Shown here piece by piece: positions 38,861 to 50,100 of a DNA stretch of 64,000 nucleotides. Position numbers and translations under genes: made by a program. Within the stretch, counting starts at the first letter, position 1; every line of letters begins with the position of its first letter. Below the pieces are notes generated by a model that was not told the DNA's origin, did not search any database, and worked only from the letters and a program-made list of their open reading frames with translations. The stretch comes from Strix aluco (taxonomy: Eukaryota > Chordata > Aves > Strigiformes > Strigidae), in contig NC_133943.1 of assembly GCF_031877795.1 (NCBI RefSeq), positions 12,083,001-12,147,000 on the forward strand. The letters run 5' to 3'.

Positions 38861-40054
38861 ATGGGGGTGGCTGGCACCGAACTGCCCGGCGGCAACGTCA
38901 GCGCCAACCAGAGCGCCGCTGACCCCACGCTGTCGCGGGACGTGTGGATGGTGGGCATGGGGATCCTCATGTCGGTGATCGTGCTGGCCATCGTCTTCGG
39001 CAACGTGCTGGTGATCACCGCCATCGCCCGGTTCCAGCGCCTGCAGACTGTCACCAACTACTTCATCACCTCGCTGGCCTGCGCTGACCTGGTGATGGGG
39101 CTGGCCGTGGTGCCCTTCGGCGCCAGCCACATCATCATGGAGATGTGGAAGTTTGGGAACTTCTGGTGCGAGTTCTGGACCTCCTTGGACGTGCTGTGCG
39201 TCACGGCCAGCATTGAGACCCTCTGCGTCATTGCCGTGGACCGGTACTTTGCCATCACCTCCCCTTTCAAGTACCAGAGCCTGCTGACCAAGAGCAAGGC
39301 ACGCGTAGTCATCCTCGTGGTGTGGGTGGTCTCAGCTCTCACCTCCTTCTTGCCCATCCAAATGCACTGGTACCGGGCAGACCGTGACGAGGCCATCCTG
39401 TGCTATGAGAAGGACACTTGCTGCGACTTTTTCACCAACCAAGCCTATGCCATCGCCTCCTCCATCATCTCCTTCTACCTGCCGCTCGTGGTCATGGTAT
39501 TTGTGTACGCCAGGGTCTTCCAGGTGGCCAAGAAGCAGCTGCAGAAGATAGATAGGAGCGAGGGGAGGTTTCACATCCAGAACAAGGAGCAGGAGCAGAA
39601 AGGGGGAGCTGGGCACCGCCGCTCCTCCAAGTTCTTCCTGAAGGAACACAAGGCCCTCAAGACCCTGGGCATCATCATGGGCACCTTCACACTGTGCTGG
39701 CTGCCCTTCTTCATCGTCAACATCGTGCACGTCATCCAGGACGACATCATACCCAAGTATGTGTACATTCTCTTGAACTGGCTGGGCTATGTCAACTCTG
39801 CCTTCAACCCGCTCATCTACTGCCGGAGCCCGGACTTCAGGTACGCCTTCCAGGAGCTCCTGTGCCTCCGCAGGTCCGCCCTGAAGATGTATGCCAACGG
39901 CTACTCAAACAGCAACGGCAAAAGCGACTACAACGAGGAGGACAACGGCTACCCCCTGGCATCGGATAAAACCTGCGAGCTGCTCTGTGAAGAGGGCTCC
40001 TTCCCCCACCCCGAGGACTTTTTGCACTGCAAAGGTACTGTGCCGAGCGGGTAG
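38861..40054 (+). CDS. ADRB2: Beta-2 adrenergic receptor, intronless, complete
   Basis: Class A GPCR of the plasma membrane that binds adrenaline and noradrenaline and couples mainly to Gs and adenylyl cyclase. The 397-aa protein aligns along its length with human ADRB2 (413 aa). Visible landmarks: N-terminal sequons N12 and N16; seven hydrophobic segments at about 29-57, 64-93, 100-133, 144-168, 194-226, 261-292 and 299-322; D76 (sodium site); D110 (amine anchor); D127-R128-Y129; S200/S201/S204 (catechol contacts); C103, C181, C187 and C188 (extracellular disulfides); C279-W280-L281-P282; N306; N316-P-L-I-Y320; C335 (likely palmitoylation); R253-R-S-S256 (PKA-type site). Segments such as [15 protein letters not shown] favour beta-2 over beta-1. 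The ATG has G at -3 and +4 and fits the family start; the frame is open upstream only because the DNA is stop-poor. Oddities: the tail ends GTVPSG, so the mammalian DSLL PDZ ligand is absent; the third intracellular loop is 3 residues shorter than in human; the human loop-2 sequon (N187) is replaced (YEKDTCC). Confidence 0.98.
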   Translation: MGVAGTELPGGNVSANQSAADPTLSRDVWMVGMGILMSVIVLAIVFGNVLVITAIARFQRLQTVTNYFITSLACADLVMGLAVVPFGASHIIMEMWKFGNFWCEFWTSLDVLCVTASIETLCVIAVDRYFAITSPFKYQSLLTKSKARVVILVVWVVSALTSFLPIQMHWYRADRDEAILCYEKDTCCDFFTNQAYAIASSIISFYLPLVVMVFVYARVFQVAKKQLQKIDRSEGRFHIQNKEQEQKGGAGHRRSSKFFLKEHKALKTLGIIMGTFTLCWLPFFIVNIVHVIQDDIIPKYVYILLNWLGYVNSAFNPLIYCRSPDFRYAFQELLCLRRSALKMYANGYSNSNGKSDYNEEDNGYPLASDKTCELLCEEGSFPHPEDFLHCKGTVPSG

Positions 40055-40760
40055 CTGCGAGACGCGATGGGCTCTGGCGTGGCACACATCGGTTAGGAAG
40101 AGGAGCCTTTCTAAGGAAAAACAAACCGCCCCTTAATCATACAATGATCCTCTTCTAGAGCGCACCTAAAATCTAATGGCTGGAAGCAAACCTGCGGGCG
40201 GGGGGGTTGCCCCGGGCTGGGTGCAGTTTGCCTGTTGAGCGGTACGACGTGGGTCCCTTGAGCAGGGGGAGGGTGGTGGTGGGGTTTAAGGCTGTGCAGA
40301 AAGCTCGTCCCCGTGGCCCGTGTTGAACTACCCCATGACCTTGCTGTGAGCTGCCGGCGGCTGCTGCGGGAGCGCCGTGCGGGGGGCGGGAGCGGGCAGG
40401 GGGGGCTCCCCCCGCCCCGGCGGCAGCAGCGGCAGGCTGCCCGGCTCCCCTCGCATGACCGAGCTGGTGGCCGTGGGCCCCCTCCCCGGCCGAGAGGGCA
40501 ACCTCGGGCCGTGGTGCCAGTGTTGTCCAGCCCGGGGGACGGTGCGGAGATGGCACCCTGCGACAAATCCCCCCGGGAAGGGATGCTGGGAGCGGGGCTG
40601 AGCGCGGCTCGGCAGGGCTGGGTGGGATCCGCGGCTGTTGCCGTCAGTGGGACAGTTTAAACAACGCCCAGAAACAACCAGTGCGTTTTTCGCCAAGTGC
40701 TATAGGACTTTCTGGTGAAATAATAATAATAATAGAAATAAATGGACCGTTTGCCCAGAA
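40055..40760 (+). other. Predicted ADRB2 3' UTR
   Basis: Non-coding DNA follows the stop codon up to the first canonical poly(A) signal. It is GC-rich through about 40640, then turns AT-rich with a short TAA repeat before the signal. I saw no ATTTA pentamer in it, unlike the AU-rich 3' UTR described for mammalian ADRB2. The 3' boundary is inferred from the signal only. Confidence 0.5.
40737..40742 (+). terminator. Candidate ADRB2 poly(A) signal AATAAA
   Basis: This is the first canonical AATAAA after the receptor stop codon, 683 nt downstream, in a short AT-rich patch. A moderately GT-rich stretch follows at about 40758-40780. It would give a transcript of roughly 2.2 kb. Use of the site is inferred. 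Confidence 0.5.
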
Positions 40761-41039
40761 TGTGAGACTCTGACTGTGGGACTCAAGAATGTGGTACTGG
40801 GAAGTCGGTGAAATGCTGCTACAACCACAGACCATCCTTTTGTTGAGGCTTTTACACAGCCCGGTTTGTTTTAACTACAAGTCTCAAATGACAGCGAGCC
40901 CGAGGGGGTGGGAAGGGAAGAGGCTTTTCATTTTCTGTGGCAGACTGGAAGCACAGCTCTAGCCGCGGGACGGCTGTAGGTTAGTTGGTTGGTTTGTTGA
41001 GGTGGTTTTTTTCCCCCTTGCAGTAGGCTTCGCATTTTG

Positions 41040-42140
41040 TTCCCGGGTTGCAAGAGCTGGCGGCGGGCGCGCAGGGCTGTCAGGGGGGCGGCAGACACGG
41101 GCGGGCAGGTGTGGGACGGGGACAGGGACAGGGACGGGGACGGGGACAGGGACGGGGACAGCACTGCTGCCGAGGGCTTGCTCTCTGAAAGTCCCGAGCT
41201 GGAGGGAAGCGGCGGTCGGGGGTGGTTGAGGGGAGAATGGAGCTCCCCCATCGCCTCCACCCGCGGCTGCTGTGCGGAGGGCTGGACGCGAGGGCCGGGA
41301 GGGTGTGCAAGTGCGGGGTCTTTCCAGGAACACTCGGGAGAGGTGGGGGGAAACGGTGCTCACGGGACCTCTCGGCGCTCCGTGGGGCCGTGGTGTCCCG
41401 CGGGGGGATGCTCGGGCACCGCGTGTGTGCGGGCTCTTCTCCCCTCCCCACCCCGCACTCGCCCCGCACTACGGGGCTTCCGCTTGCGCTGCGGCTCGGG
41501 CCGTGCCGTGGTCCGCGTGTGGCGTCGGGGGGTCGCGGGGGCCCCGGCAGAGCTGGCTTTTGCAAATGCAGTGGGGTGAGCGGCTGCACGCCGGCAGCCG
41601 AGTCCCCCGGGCTGGTACCCCCCGCCGCAGGCGGCAGCGGGGGCTTGGGGCAGCGCTGCAAGCGTGCACTGTCCTGGGGCGGTCGGAGGCTGGGAGGGGG
41701 GATGGAGCCGCGGCTCTGGCTGCCGACACCTCTTTGCAGTCCCCGTGTGGCCCTGGCTCTTTGGCAGCTCTGAGAAAGACTTGCCCCAGGCGCTGGGACC
41801 GAAAAGGGCAGCCCCAGGGAGCCTGGAGGGGAATCCCCCCTGGAACGGCAGTGCGGGGTGGGGGGGATCGCTGCTGCTCTCTGCTGCGGCTGCTGCAAGG
41901 TGCAGGGCAGCGACAAACTCCTCGGGCTCTCACACCCCTCGTGGTAAAAACTCCGCCTGGCTTTTGTGGGGCCGGGGTCTGGCAACTCCTAGTGCTCCTT
42001 TCTTTCCCAAAACTGTCTTGGTCCTGCTAGGAAAGGGTGCAGGGAAGGAGGAAAAGCGGTCAGAGCCCTCGCCTCCTCTAGCCCTGCGGTGGGTGCTGGC
42101 TCAGCTCCGCCGGCCGCCGCTCCGGCTCAGCACCACAGCA
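41040..42140. other. Second CpG-rich block, downstream of ADRB2
   Basis: CG dinucleotides are dense through this stretch, especially 41440-41660. It starts about 1 kb after the receptor stop codon and is separated from the promoter island by the coding region and an AT-richer gap (about 40640-40960). Long frames occur on both strands, but they are the stop-poor frames expected of such DNA and I recognised no protein in them. It may be a separate promoter, an extension of the ADRB2 island, or a GC-rich remnant. Confidence 0.6.
41113..41160 (+). repeat. (GGGACR)8 hexanucleotide repeat
   Basis: Eight contiguous 6-bp units, each GGGACG or GGGACA, fill 48 bp without interruption. The core GGGAC is the same as in the ADRB2 leader array 2.5 kb upstream. 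The G3 tracts with 3-nt loops match a G-quadruplex pattern. Confidence 0.95.
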
Positions 42141-44540
42141 GAGGCAGAGCCCTTCCCTCCTGCCTCTCGCTCTCTCCTTTGATGCCTGCGCCTGCCTGTG
42201 CCCTCACCGGCTGCCTTGGGGGGATTGTCAGCGGGGCCCCAAGTCCTTGGAGTGTGAGCGTGAGCTGGGCCCAGGAGGGGTGTGACGGCGCGGTACGCTG
42301 CGTGAGGGCCCAGGTCGGCAAAAGCATTCGCTCCTGAGATAAAGATGAAGAGGCTGTCCGGGGGGGACCCGGGCCGGGCGGGCAGGTGCTCTTTGCTTCC
42401 CACCGCCCAGGGACTGCAGTGCCAGAGGCCGGTGGGCTGTGGAGCCCGTGTTGTACACCCGCTCCGGCTGGAGATGCACTTCAGCTCTGTGCGGGCCATG
42501 ATTATTATTCAGGGGGAAGTGAAAATTAAGTTCTTGATTGTAGCAGTCGATATCTCCAGAGGTGTTCAATCTCCTCCGTTTTTAATCTTACCAGTCACTT
42601 GCCATATTTTGCCATGGCCAGGGGCAGCACAGGTTAGCGGGTAGCAAGGAGGTGTCCCCCAGTGACAGCGAGTTCCTGACTGGGGGCCAGGCCAGGCTAC
42701 AGCAGGCTCAGCAGCCAAACTCCCACCCACTCTGGGGCAGGAGCCTCCGGTACAAAGAAATCCAGCGTCCACATTTCAGTTGCTGTCTATATTTTTACTA
42801 TTATTAATTATTTGCGTTTCAATAGCACATGGGGACCAGGGATTTGTTGTCCAAATAATTGCTTTTTTTGTTTGGCTGGCTATGTTCATACTTCAGATGC
42901 TGTGGCTGTATGTAGCCCAAGCTGAGAGATGAGCAAGTGACTAATTGCAGAACCACTACAGCATCCAGAGTACTTGGATGGGGAAGGGGCAGGGACGTTG
43001 GGCTGTTTGTAGTGGGCAGTTGACCTCAGTACTGCAATGCTCAGTTAAATGTTAGGAAACCACAGGCTTGCAGTGAAGTCTGAATGGTGAAGAACTGTTT
43101 TCTTTCCTCTAAGGCAACATTAGTAAAACTGGTGAAGTACAAACTGCATGGTTCTGGAGGGCAGCTGGAATTGAAACAGGGAAACGCTGGAGGAGAAAAT
43201 ACTGTGGCACCGCCAAAGCCAAACTGTCAAACCTTTCCTGTTCCGTGGTTGAAAAAGAAAAGCTGTGTAAAGGAATCCTTTGGCCTGTTAAAGTATTTTA
43301 TACTAAAAAGATAATTTTATAGATACATGCTTGGCATTAAAAAATGGAGCATTTAAGTTCGGACACTAGCTGCTTAAATTGATTTTAGGATACTTAGGAA
43401 TTTACCCTATCAGAGAGCTGGCTCAGGTTAAATACATCTGACAAAAACACACTGTGGTGACTTCATCTGAGGAAAATCACTGTGACAAAATACCAAATCC
43501 TTACTGCAAACAGAGCAGCTTCTGTGCTGCTGGTTTGTACCTTATGCCACTGCCACAAAGGTGGATAGAGCACGGGTGGGACACTGGCCACCCCCTGGGT
43601 GTCAGTGTGTCCAGCTAACTGGCGTTTTACAGTACATTCCCTGCTTTTAGCCACTTTGGCCAAACAGATTGTTATTGTTTTTAAAGTCTTAGTCAAGATG
43701 AGCGTCACAAACACAGCTTTTGTGTTGTTACAAAATACCGTCCTCGCCGTAGGTCCTGGTTGTGATTTGGGCAGCTGTAGTTTCCACATCAGGATCTGTC
43801 TTTGCTTTGTCCTCCAAAACAGGCAGAGTATCGAGAGCTGCTGTGTTATGTCAGTCCTTTGCCTCTTGGGAGCATTCCTGGAGAGCTTTTGCTTTCTGGG
43901 AAGCCAGGCCTTGAAATACAACCTGCTGCTTGCCCAGCAGTGGGGAGGTGTGGAAGTGCCAGGGCAGCTGGCAGAGGGGACGGGGTCTGGGTGCAGATCC
44001 CCACCTGTGAGTGTGACTCGAGCATCCCTTGAGGACTGGCTGTTCCCAAAGCACCTCATATCCCAAACTGTTCGGCAATTCCGGATGCGCAGCATTGCCC
44101 GTCAGTGCATATCGCATTGCTGCGGGGTGTCGGGGTGGGCACGTGCAGCCTGGCTGTGCCTGCCCCAGCCTCACCTGTGGAGCCAGGCCCACACCTTGTG
44201 GCCTCCCCTGTGGTTCAGGTGAAGGTGACATCCCTGCCTAAGGGCTCTGCTGAGGCAGTGGGTAGGCAGAGAGGGAGGGAAGAGACTGAAGTTACCAAAT
44301 GCACTCAATTCTTTGATAATAGGCCAGAAATTAGTAGCGTAGAAAGGAGAGCCCAGCTTCTCTGGAGAGGGAATGGATGTATGAGCAGGCACACAACATG
44401 CTTTTCAGCTCTCCCACGTCACAGCCACTGGGCTTTTCAAAGGGTTTATTTATGTATTTATTTACTATAAGGGACACGTGTTTCCCGTAGAGGGGAGGGT
44501 ATTGACAGGGCTGGCTAGGAGTAAACAACAGGCTGCACTC
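42141..44540. other. Downstream flank between the CpG block and the CR1 fragment
   Basis: GC content falls to average by about 42700, and 42780-43450 is AT-rich. Overlapping frames of 207 (+) and 210 (-) codons at about 43463-44222 have no recognisable domain and are treated as chance. Confidence 0.5.
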
Positions 44541-45290
44541 AAGATGATCTGCTCCACAACCTTCCCCAGCATCGAGGTCGTGCTGACAGGCCTGTAGTTC
44601 CCTGGATCCTCCTTCTGGCCCTTCTTGTAGATGAACATCTCATTTGCTAACCTCCAGCCAACTGGGACCTCCCCAGTTAGCCAGGACTGCTGACAAATGA
44701 TGGAGAGTGGCTTGGTGAGCGGTCCTGCCATCTCCTTCAGTAGCCTTGGGTGGATCCCATCTGGCCCCAGAGACTTGTGTGCGTCTTAAGTGGTTTAGCA
44801 GGTCGTTAACCATTTCCCCTTGGATTATGGGGGTTTCATTCTGCTCCCCATTCCAGTCTTCCAGCTCAGGGGGCTGGCTACCCAAAGAACAACTGGTCTT
44901 ACTATTAAAGACTGAGGCAAAGAAGGCATTAAGTACCTCAGCCTCTTCCTCGTCCTTTGTCACTATGTTTCCCCTGGCATCCAATAAAGGATGGAGATTC
45001 TCCTTTGCCCTCCTTTTGTTTCTAATGTATTTATAGAAACATTTTTAATTGTCTTTTATGCCAGTAGCCAGATTAAGTTCTATTTGGGCTCTGGCCCCTC
45101 TAATTTTGTCCCTGCATAACCTCATGACATCCTTGTAGTCCTCCTGAGTTGCCTGCCCCTTCTTCCAAAGGTCATAAACTCTCCTTTTTTTCCTGAGGTC
45201 CAGCCAAAGCTCTCTGTTCAGCCTGGCTGGTCTTCTTCCCCACCGGCTCATCTTTCGGCACATGGGGACAGCCTGCTCCTGCGCCTTTAA
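44541..45290 (-). mobile_element. CR1 LINE fragment (internal ORF2), truncated at both ends
   Basis: The minus strand encodes pieces of the CR1 ORF2 polyprotein. About 45263-45045 reads RRPARLNRELWLDLRKKRRV, the linker before the reverse transcriptase. About 44984-44780 reads LNAFFASVFNSKTS. About 44731-44541 reads KKGQKEDPGNYRPVS, the start of the reverse transcriptase core. Stops and frame changes (one near 44770) break the frame. The endonuclease, the rest of the reverse transcriptase and the 3' UTR are missing. CR1 copies usually keep the 3' end, so this copy was cut down after insertion or by rearrangement. It cannot be active. Confidence 0.9.
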
Positions 45291-46926
45291 TTACAATGGT
45301 CCTGCTGCCAAGAGTCTCAAACACCCGCACTGGCTAAGGGAAGGGCTTTTGCCCCCTCGCTTTGCCAGTCCTCTGCCTCTGAGTGTTTGTTTTCACTGGT
45401 GTGATGAACCCATTTCCCAAGGAGATGGGTTTATGAGCACATTCATTCCTCTGGCAGGAGAGAGGGTGTCCTGTCTTGCATGTTCCTTTCTCTGCTCCCT
45501 GTCAGCAGATAGAAAGTACCATCCTTCTAAAAGCAGCAGGGAAGCAAAGGTTTCCTCGCTGACCATGGCAGTGCCTGGCTGTGTCCCTGGGCTATGAGGA
45601 TGGAAGGAGGACCCAGGAAAGGTTCCTGCTGCTCTGCCCACCAGCGCCACCCCAGTCTTCCCCATTCCCGCCTGCCTCTGCAGAAGAATCCAGCCCTGGT
45701 GAAGCACTTGGGACCTTGGCTGACTCACATCTTTTGCTAACTTGTAAGAGCAGTATCGGTGCTTGCACTTCAGGTTTGCAGTGTGTGTGGTACCCAGGGT
45801 GGTTCTTCACGTTCAGATGTGCAAGGGCTGTTTTAAAAAGCCACCTTGGCCTTGGATGTTGTTTTCAGCAGAGAGGTGGTGTGACACCAGGCTCTCTGAG
45901 ATAAGTGTTTAGCAAGGATTAAGGTTCCTTTCATCACTGTTTTTACACTTGCACTTGGCTTCTTAGGTCAACGAGTAGGACCACAGCCACTCTTTGGCAT
46001 CTCCTCCCTGTGCAGCAAAGTGTCTTTAAATGTGAAATCTTGGCTCTTTCTGAGACTTGAACCCAGTAGCCTGAGCATTTCTTTCCCTTGTTATTCTTTT
46101 ATTGGAGATGTTTTGAAAGTGAACATTAGTCCTAACCTTTCTTCCTAGGGGCAAAGAGAACATTTTGCAATGAACACACATCCTGGGCTGTGAGGACACC
46201 GTCATTTGGCAGCTGGGGTAGCTACACCCTCTTATTGGAGACATTCCTGCGGAGTGACCAGCTGCACGGGGCACCCGTGGCAACCTGTAGGTGCTTTTTG
46301 TCATGTTACAGAGCAGGGCAGCAATATTTCACCCAGCACTGCTTCTTGGGAGATACACTACTGCTGTTCCTCAAGGGCCCAAGCTACGGCTGGTGGCATG
46401 GGCAGACCCTGTGGCACAACCGCTCCCTCTTGCACCTTTGGCCGAAGGACTGAGGCTCTTGTTTGTCTGTCGCAGAACAAAGTACAGCCAGCTTGGTCGG
46501 TTGGGAGCACAGACACTTCCCTGGGGTCTTAGTGACACAGCCTGGGTCTAGACAGAGCAGTGCACACTGGAAACTGGAGTTTACACAGAACTTGGAAGGA
46601 GGTTATCTCTCCTGGTAAGTGTTGTAAGAGCAGGACACAACCCTGATTCCCCTGGTGGCAGTGGGTATCTGCTAGAATTGTTGTGTGTAAGGGTGCTGAA
46701 TCAGAGTATTTCAGGGGACATTGAGCCTTTACAAACTTTCTTTGACATGAAAAAAGTGGATTTGCTTCTCCATGGGTGCAATTTCAGTTTTTCTCCTGTG
46801 TTCTCACCCTCCTAATGGCAGGAGCATACAACTGAATTTCCGTGCAATATTACTAGTGCCAGCGAGAGTGGATTGGGAAATATTTACTTGTTTACTGTCC
46901 TTGGTAAGGATTTTTTTGCACAAGTG
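45291..46926. other. Intergenic DNA, no gene recognised
   Basis: Average composition. No repeat or exon is recognised. Confidence 0.5.
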
Positions 46927-47011
46927 CATATATATTTAGATATATGTATGTATATGTGTGTATATATATCTCCGTTATCTATATACAGCAATATATAGAT
47001 CTGTATATACA
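46927..47011 (+). repeat. TA-rich imperfect microsatellite
   Basis: A stretch of TATATG/TATA-type units with interruptions (for example GTGTGTATATATATC and ATATATAGATCTGTATATAC). It lies about 110 bp before an isolated AATAAA. Confidence 0.85.
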
Positions 47012-47120
47012 CAAGGAAATGTAAAGGTGTTTTGTTGTGCAAGTAGATACATAGCTGAAGATCTGTATGTTCAAAAGTTCGAGTATTTACTGCAGGTCCT
47101 ATTGATTGACAATGCGTTTA

Positions 47121-47126
47121 AATAAA
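47121..47126 (+). terminator. Isolated poly(A) signal AATAAA with 3'-end-like context
   Basis: TTTAAATAAAGAGTATTTATGG, with a T/G-rich stretch (TATGCTTGTAG) 20-30 nt downstream, resembles a real mRNA 3' end. The nearest + strand coding sequence is ADRB2, 7 kb upstream. It could serve a very long ADRB2 3' UTR, an unannotated non-coding RNA, or nothing. Confidence 0.2.
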
Positions 47127-50100
47127 GAGTATTTATGGTATGCTTGTAGTCGAGTGTCCTTGCCTAAAGCTGTTTTGCTGGCTGTATTTCCCTGATACTC
47201 TCCAAGATTCTTCCAGTGAATCCTTCAGGGCTCATTAAAGAAAAACAGCACCTGAATAGCCTGATGCTGGCAGGGAGGCACACAGCCTCCTCGAGTGAAC
47301 ATGAATTTCATTAATTTATCCAGCACTTTGAGCCCTGGAAGCGGTGAGGAAATTGCTGGTGCTCAGCACCTCGCTGTAAAAGGGCTTCTCTGATTTTCAC
47401 CTCTTATGTCAGGGTTTGCAGACAAAGTGGTTTTTAAATATCCTTCTGCTTTCCTGCCTGTTTGAACTCGAAACAGTGGCAGTCTTGGATGGCTCCTGCT
47501 CTCCTGTGGCAGAGCAGGGCTGCTGCAGAAGCACGGACCAGTACAGCTGGGGGCTTTAATCCTCTGTTGCTGGTCACCAGTGCCAGTGTTCCCTGGGACT
47601 GGGAGGAAACACAGGTGTCCAGTGCAGAGACTGTTAGAATGGGAAACATGAAACACTACAAAATGTATGCAGGGCTTGTCTCTAAAAGCCCAGTGCTGTC
47701 TCTGCTCTCCTCCAGCCCAGAAGCGAGCCCCCGCGCTGGCATTGCAGCAGGAGTGAGTGATGACTCTGCTCCCTCTCAGCTGTCTGAGCAAGGTCTTACC
47801 TTGCCCAGGATGAACATTGTACATCTCGGCAGGGCTCCTTAGCCCTGGCTTAGCACAGGGCAAGCACTGTACTGCAGCTTCTCCAGCTGTGCTGGTTTGG
47901 AGCTTGGGCTGGAAGAAGGGGTAACGGGTGAACTGTCCTGCGGGAATGAGGGTGACAGGAGCACGGTGTGGTAGGTCTCTGCTGTCTGTCCCAGGTTGCT
48001 TTATCTCCTAATTAGGACTGGAAAAGCTTCTAGGGGGGTGTCTTTGGAAAAGTATCATAGTCTCCTGGTCTGTTCTCTGTTAACTGTTGCCCAGCCCTGT
48101 TGTCCTGGAGCTCTTATTACTTCAGGTGGGAGTGAAGAAAGACCATGGTTAATGTAAAGTAGGATCCCAGCCCAGCTTGTTGCAATGACAAGTATTTTGC
48201 ATTCTTTATGCCACTTAAGACCATGATGAAAGTCTTGGCAGTAGAGACCAGTGTGTGTGTGTGTGCCCTGCACGTTTTGAGGCTTCTCCTTTCCAGAAAC
48301 AACACAGGAGAGTTGTTATGCAGTTTAGACAGGGAGGGATTACACCAGGCACTTCCAGAACACGGCAGATGCCCGAATTATAATAATTTATGGGTTTGTA
48401 ACTTTGTGCTTTCAAGGGATAGAGAGCCCCAGCTACAAATACAAGCTGTTGCTGACTGCAACGGTCCTGGAGAAGGAATCAGTTAGACCTTTAGCATCTG
48501 TGGGGGAAGCCTCAGCTGCCATCCAGCTCTCCCCACCCCCATTAAAACAGAACATTCAGACCAGAGAATATTTCACATCCCATCTTGGAAATGTGCTTGG
48601 TCCTAAGAGATGCTTAGACCCCAGACCCTGCTTCTCAGCACTTCTGGTGATTGCCCTGAGGCTCCCAGCAGCCCCTCCTGGGTCTTGTCCTCCAGCCATG
48701 CCAAAGGAAAGGCATTAAGAAATCACAGTGGCTGCTGCCAGAGCTACCTGCAGTCTCGCAGACATGACTTCATTGCAGGCGTAGGCAACAGGAGCAATGG
48801 CGAGAGGATCTCTCACCAGCCCTAGAGAGTCTGAGTGCAGCTCCCCACTTGCACAACCTCCTCAGTGGATCGGGGGGGTTCAGGCTCCACCGCTGAGCTC
48901 TGCAGCCTCAGCCCAGTCCTGAGAAATGCATAAACAGCAAACGGCCTCTGGGAAGCCCCTGCCAAGTCCTTTCTCCCTCATGTAAATATTTTTTCCTCTT
49001 AAGTGTATGTTAGTGTGAAAAATCCCTCCTTAATCTTTTTTTCTCTCTGTCTTGAGAGAAATGAAATGCTTGTTCATCACTCGATGGGGACTGCCCTCAT
49101 CCTGAAATTTTGCAGCCATCAGCCCAAGCAAGAACCACACTGCCAAAAACATTTCTTACCAGCCCCAAAGCCATACTGCTCTTCCTGCCTCCCAAGCCCA
49201 CTTGCATCAGATCAAATGATGCCTACCACAATGGGTGCCTGCCAGGACATTTACACTCCTTAGTGGCTGTTGGATGGAGGTCCCATGGGCTGCAGTGTGT
49301 GGACAGCAAATTGGTTAGGCAGCCTCGAAGAAGCCTTCAAAACCAGTGCAAAATATCCATGGGGTTGAAGGGTCCCTGCTACAAAGGCTGGAAGTCCCAT
49401 CCTATTGTGTTGGACTCATGCCTGGAAATATTGTGGCAGTTTTTCCTGAGAAAGACTGGAGCAGAAGCCCTAGGTAAGTTTCTTGATGTCTGGCCCTGGA
49501 AGCAAATGGCTCAGTGAGATCAAGTGGAGGCTGTTACCCCTCTCTTACAGCCCTCTGCTTGGGACCTCAGCTAAGGTCTGTGTCTCATGAAAATAAGAAG
49601 ACTGTTGCTGTTGGTGGTTTCAGAGAGGAAGTGTGTCAGCACGCTAGCCAGCCTCGCACAAGGGAACAACGCTGAGATAAATCCGTATTGGCTTTGACTG
49701 TAGGTCTTTTGTAACCCTCATTGTAACCCAGATACTACTGTGATACTCTGCCTCAACATGAGTCTGGCTGAGCGCGGGGCCTTTTTTATAGAGACAAGTT
49801 AGGCTCAAAAGCTGGAGTGCAGAGCTGGTGAGTGTGAAGGGCTGTACAAACAGCTTTGTAGCTGAAGAAGATGAGAAAGAAACAGTTCCCTCGTGCTCAG
49901 ATGAGAAACACCCTTGTAGCAGCCCAGCAATTTGATATGGAGAGATGTTGACTTTCTAGGCTGGGTTTTAGGATGGTTGTAGGGGGATTTGCTGTGCTGG
50001 GCCCTGCAAAGCCCTTCCTGCCCCCATGCCTTCCCAGGTGCCTTGCTAGGCTCTGTGTAAGTTAGCCCAGTTCAAGCAGGACCTCTTTCCACTCAGCTTA

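Larger units (their letters stand above)
37680..38930. other. CpG-rich island over the ADRB2 promoter and start
   Basis: From about 37.7 kb the sequence becomes strongly GC-rich with frequent CG dinucleotides. Density is highest between 38060 and 38900 and continues into the receptor coding region. It covers the CCAAT/CRE/TATA promoter, as expected for a CpG-island GPCR gene. Borders were judged by eye. Confidence 0.75.

Noticed and set aside
40031..40056. A splice donor near the ADRB2 stop codon that would restore a mammalian-type tail
   Set aside because: AAG|GTACTG lies inside GTVPS, which is also coding in human, and CGG|GTAGCT is a weak donor. No downstream exon for a DSLL-type tail was recognised. 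Kept only as a test for the tail finding.
41080..41985. 301-codon minus-strand frame and overlapping plus-strand frames
   Set aside because: They lie in CpG-rich, stop-poor DNA. Several frames are open at once on both strands, and no protein family is recognisable.
43463..44222. Overlapping 210-codon (-) and 207-codon (+) frames
   Set aside because: The length is within what chance gives in 64 kb of slightly GC-rich DNA, and neither has a domain, signal or repeat that would support a protein.
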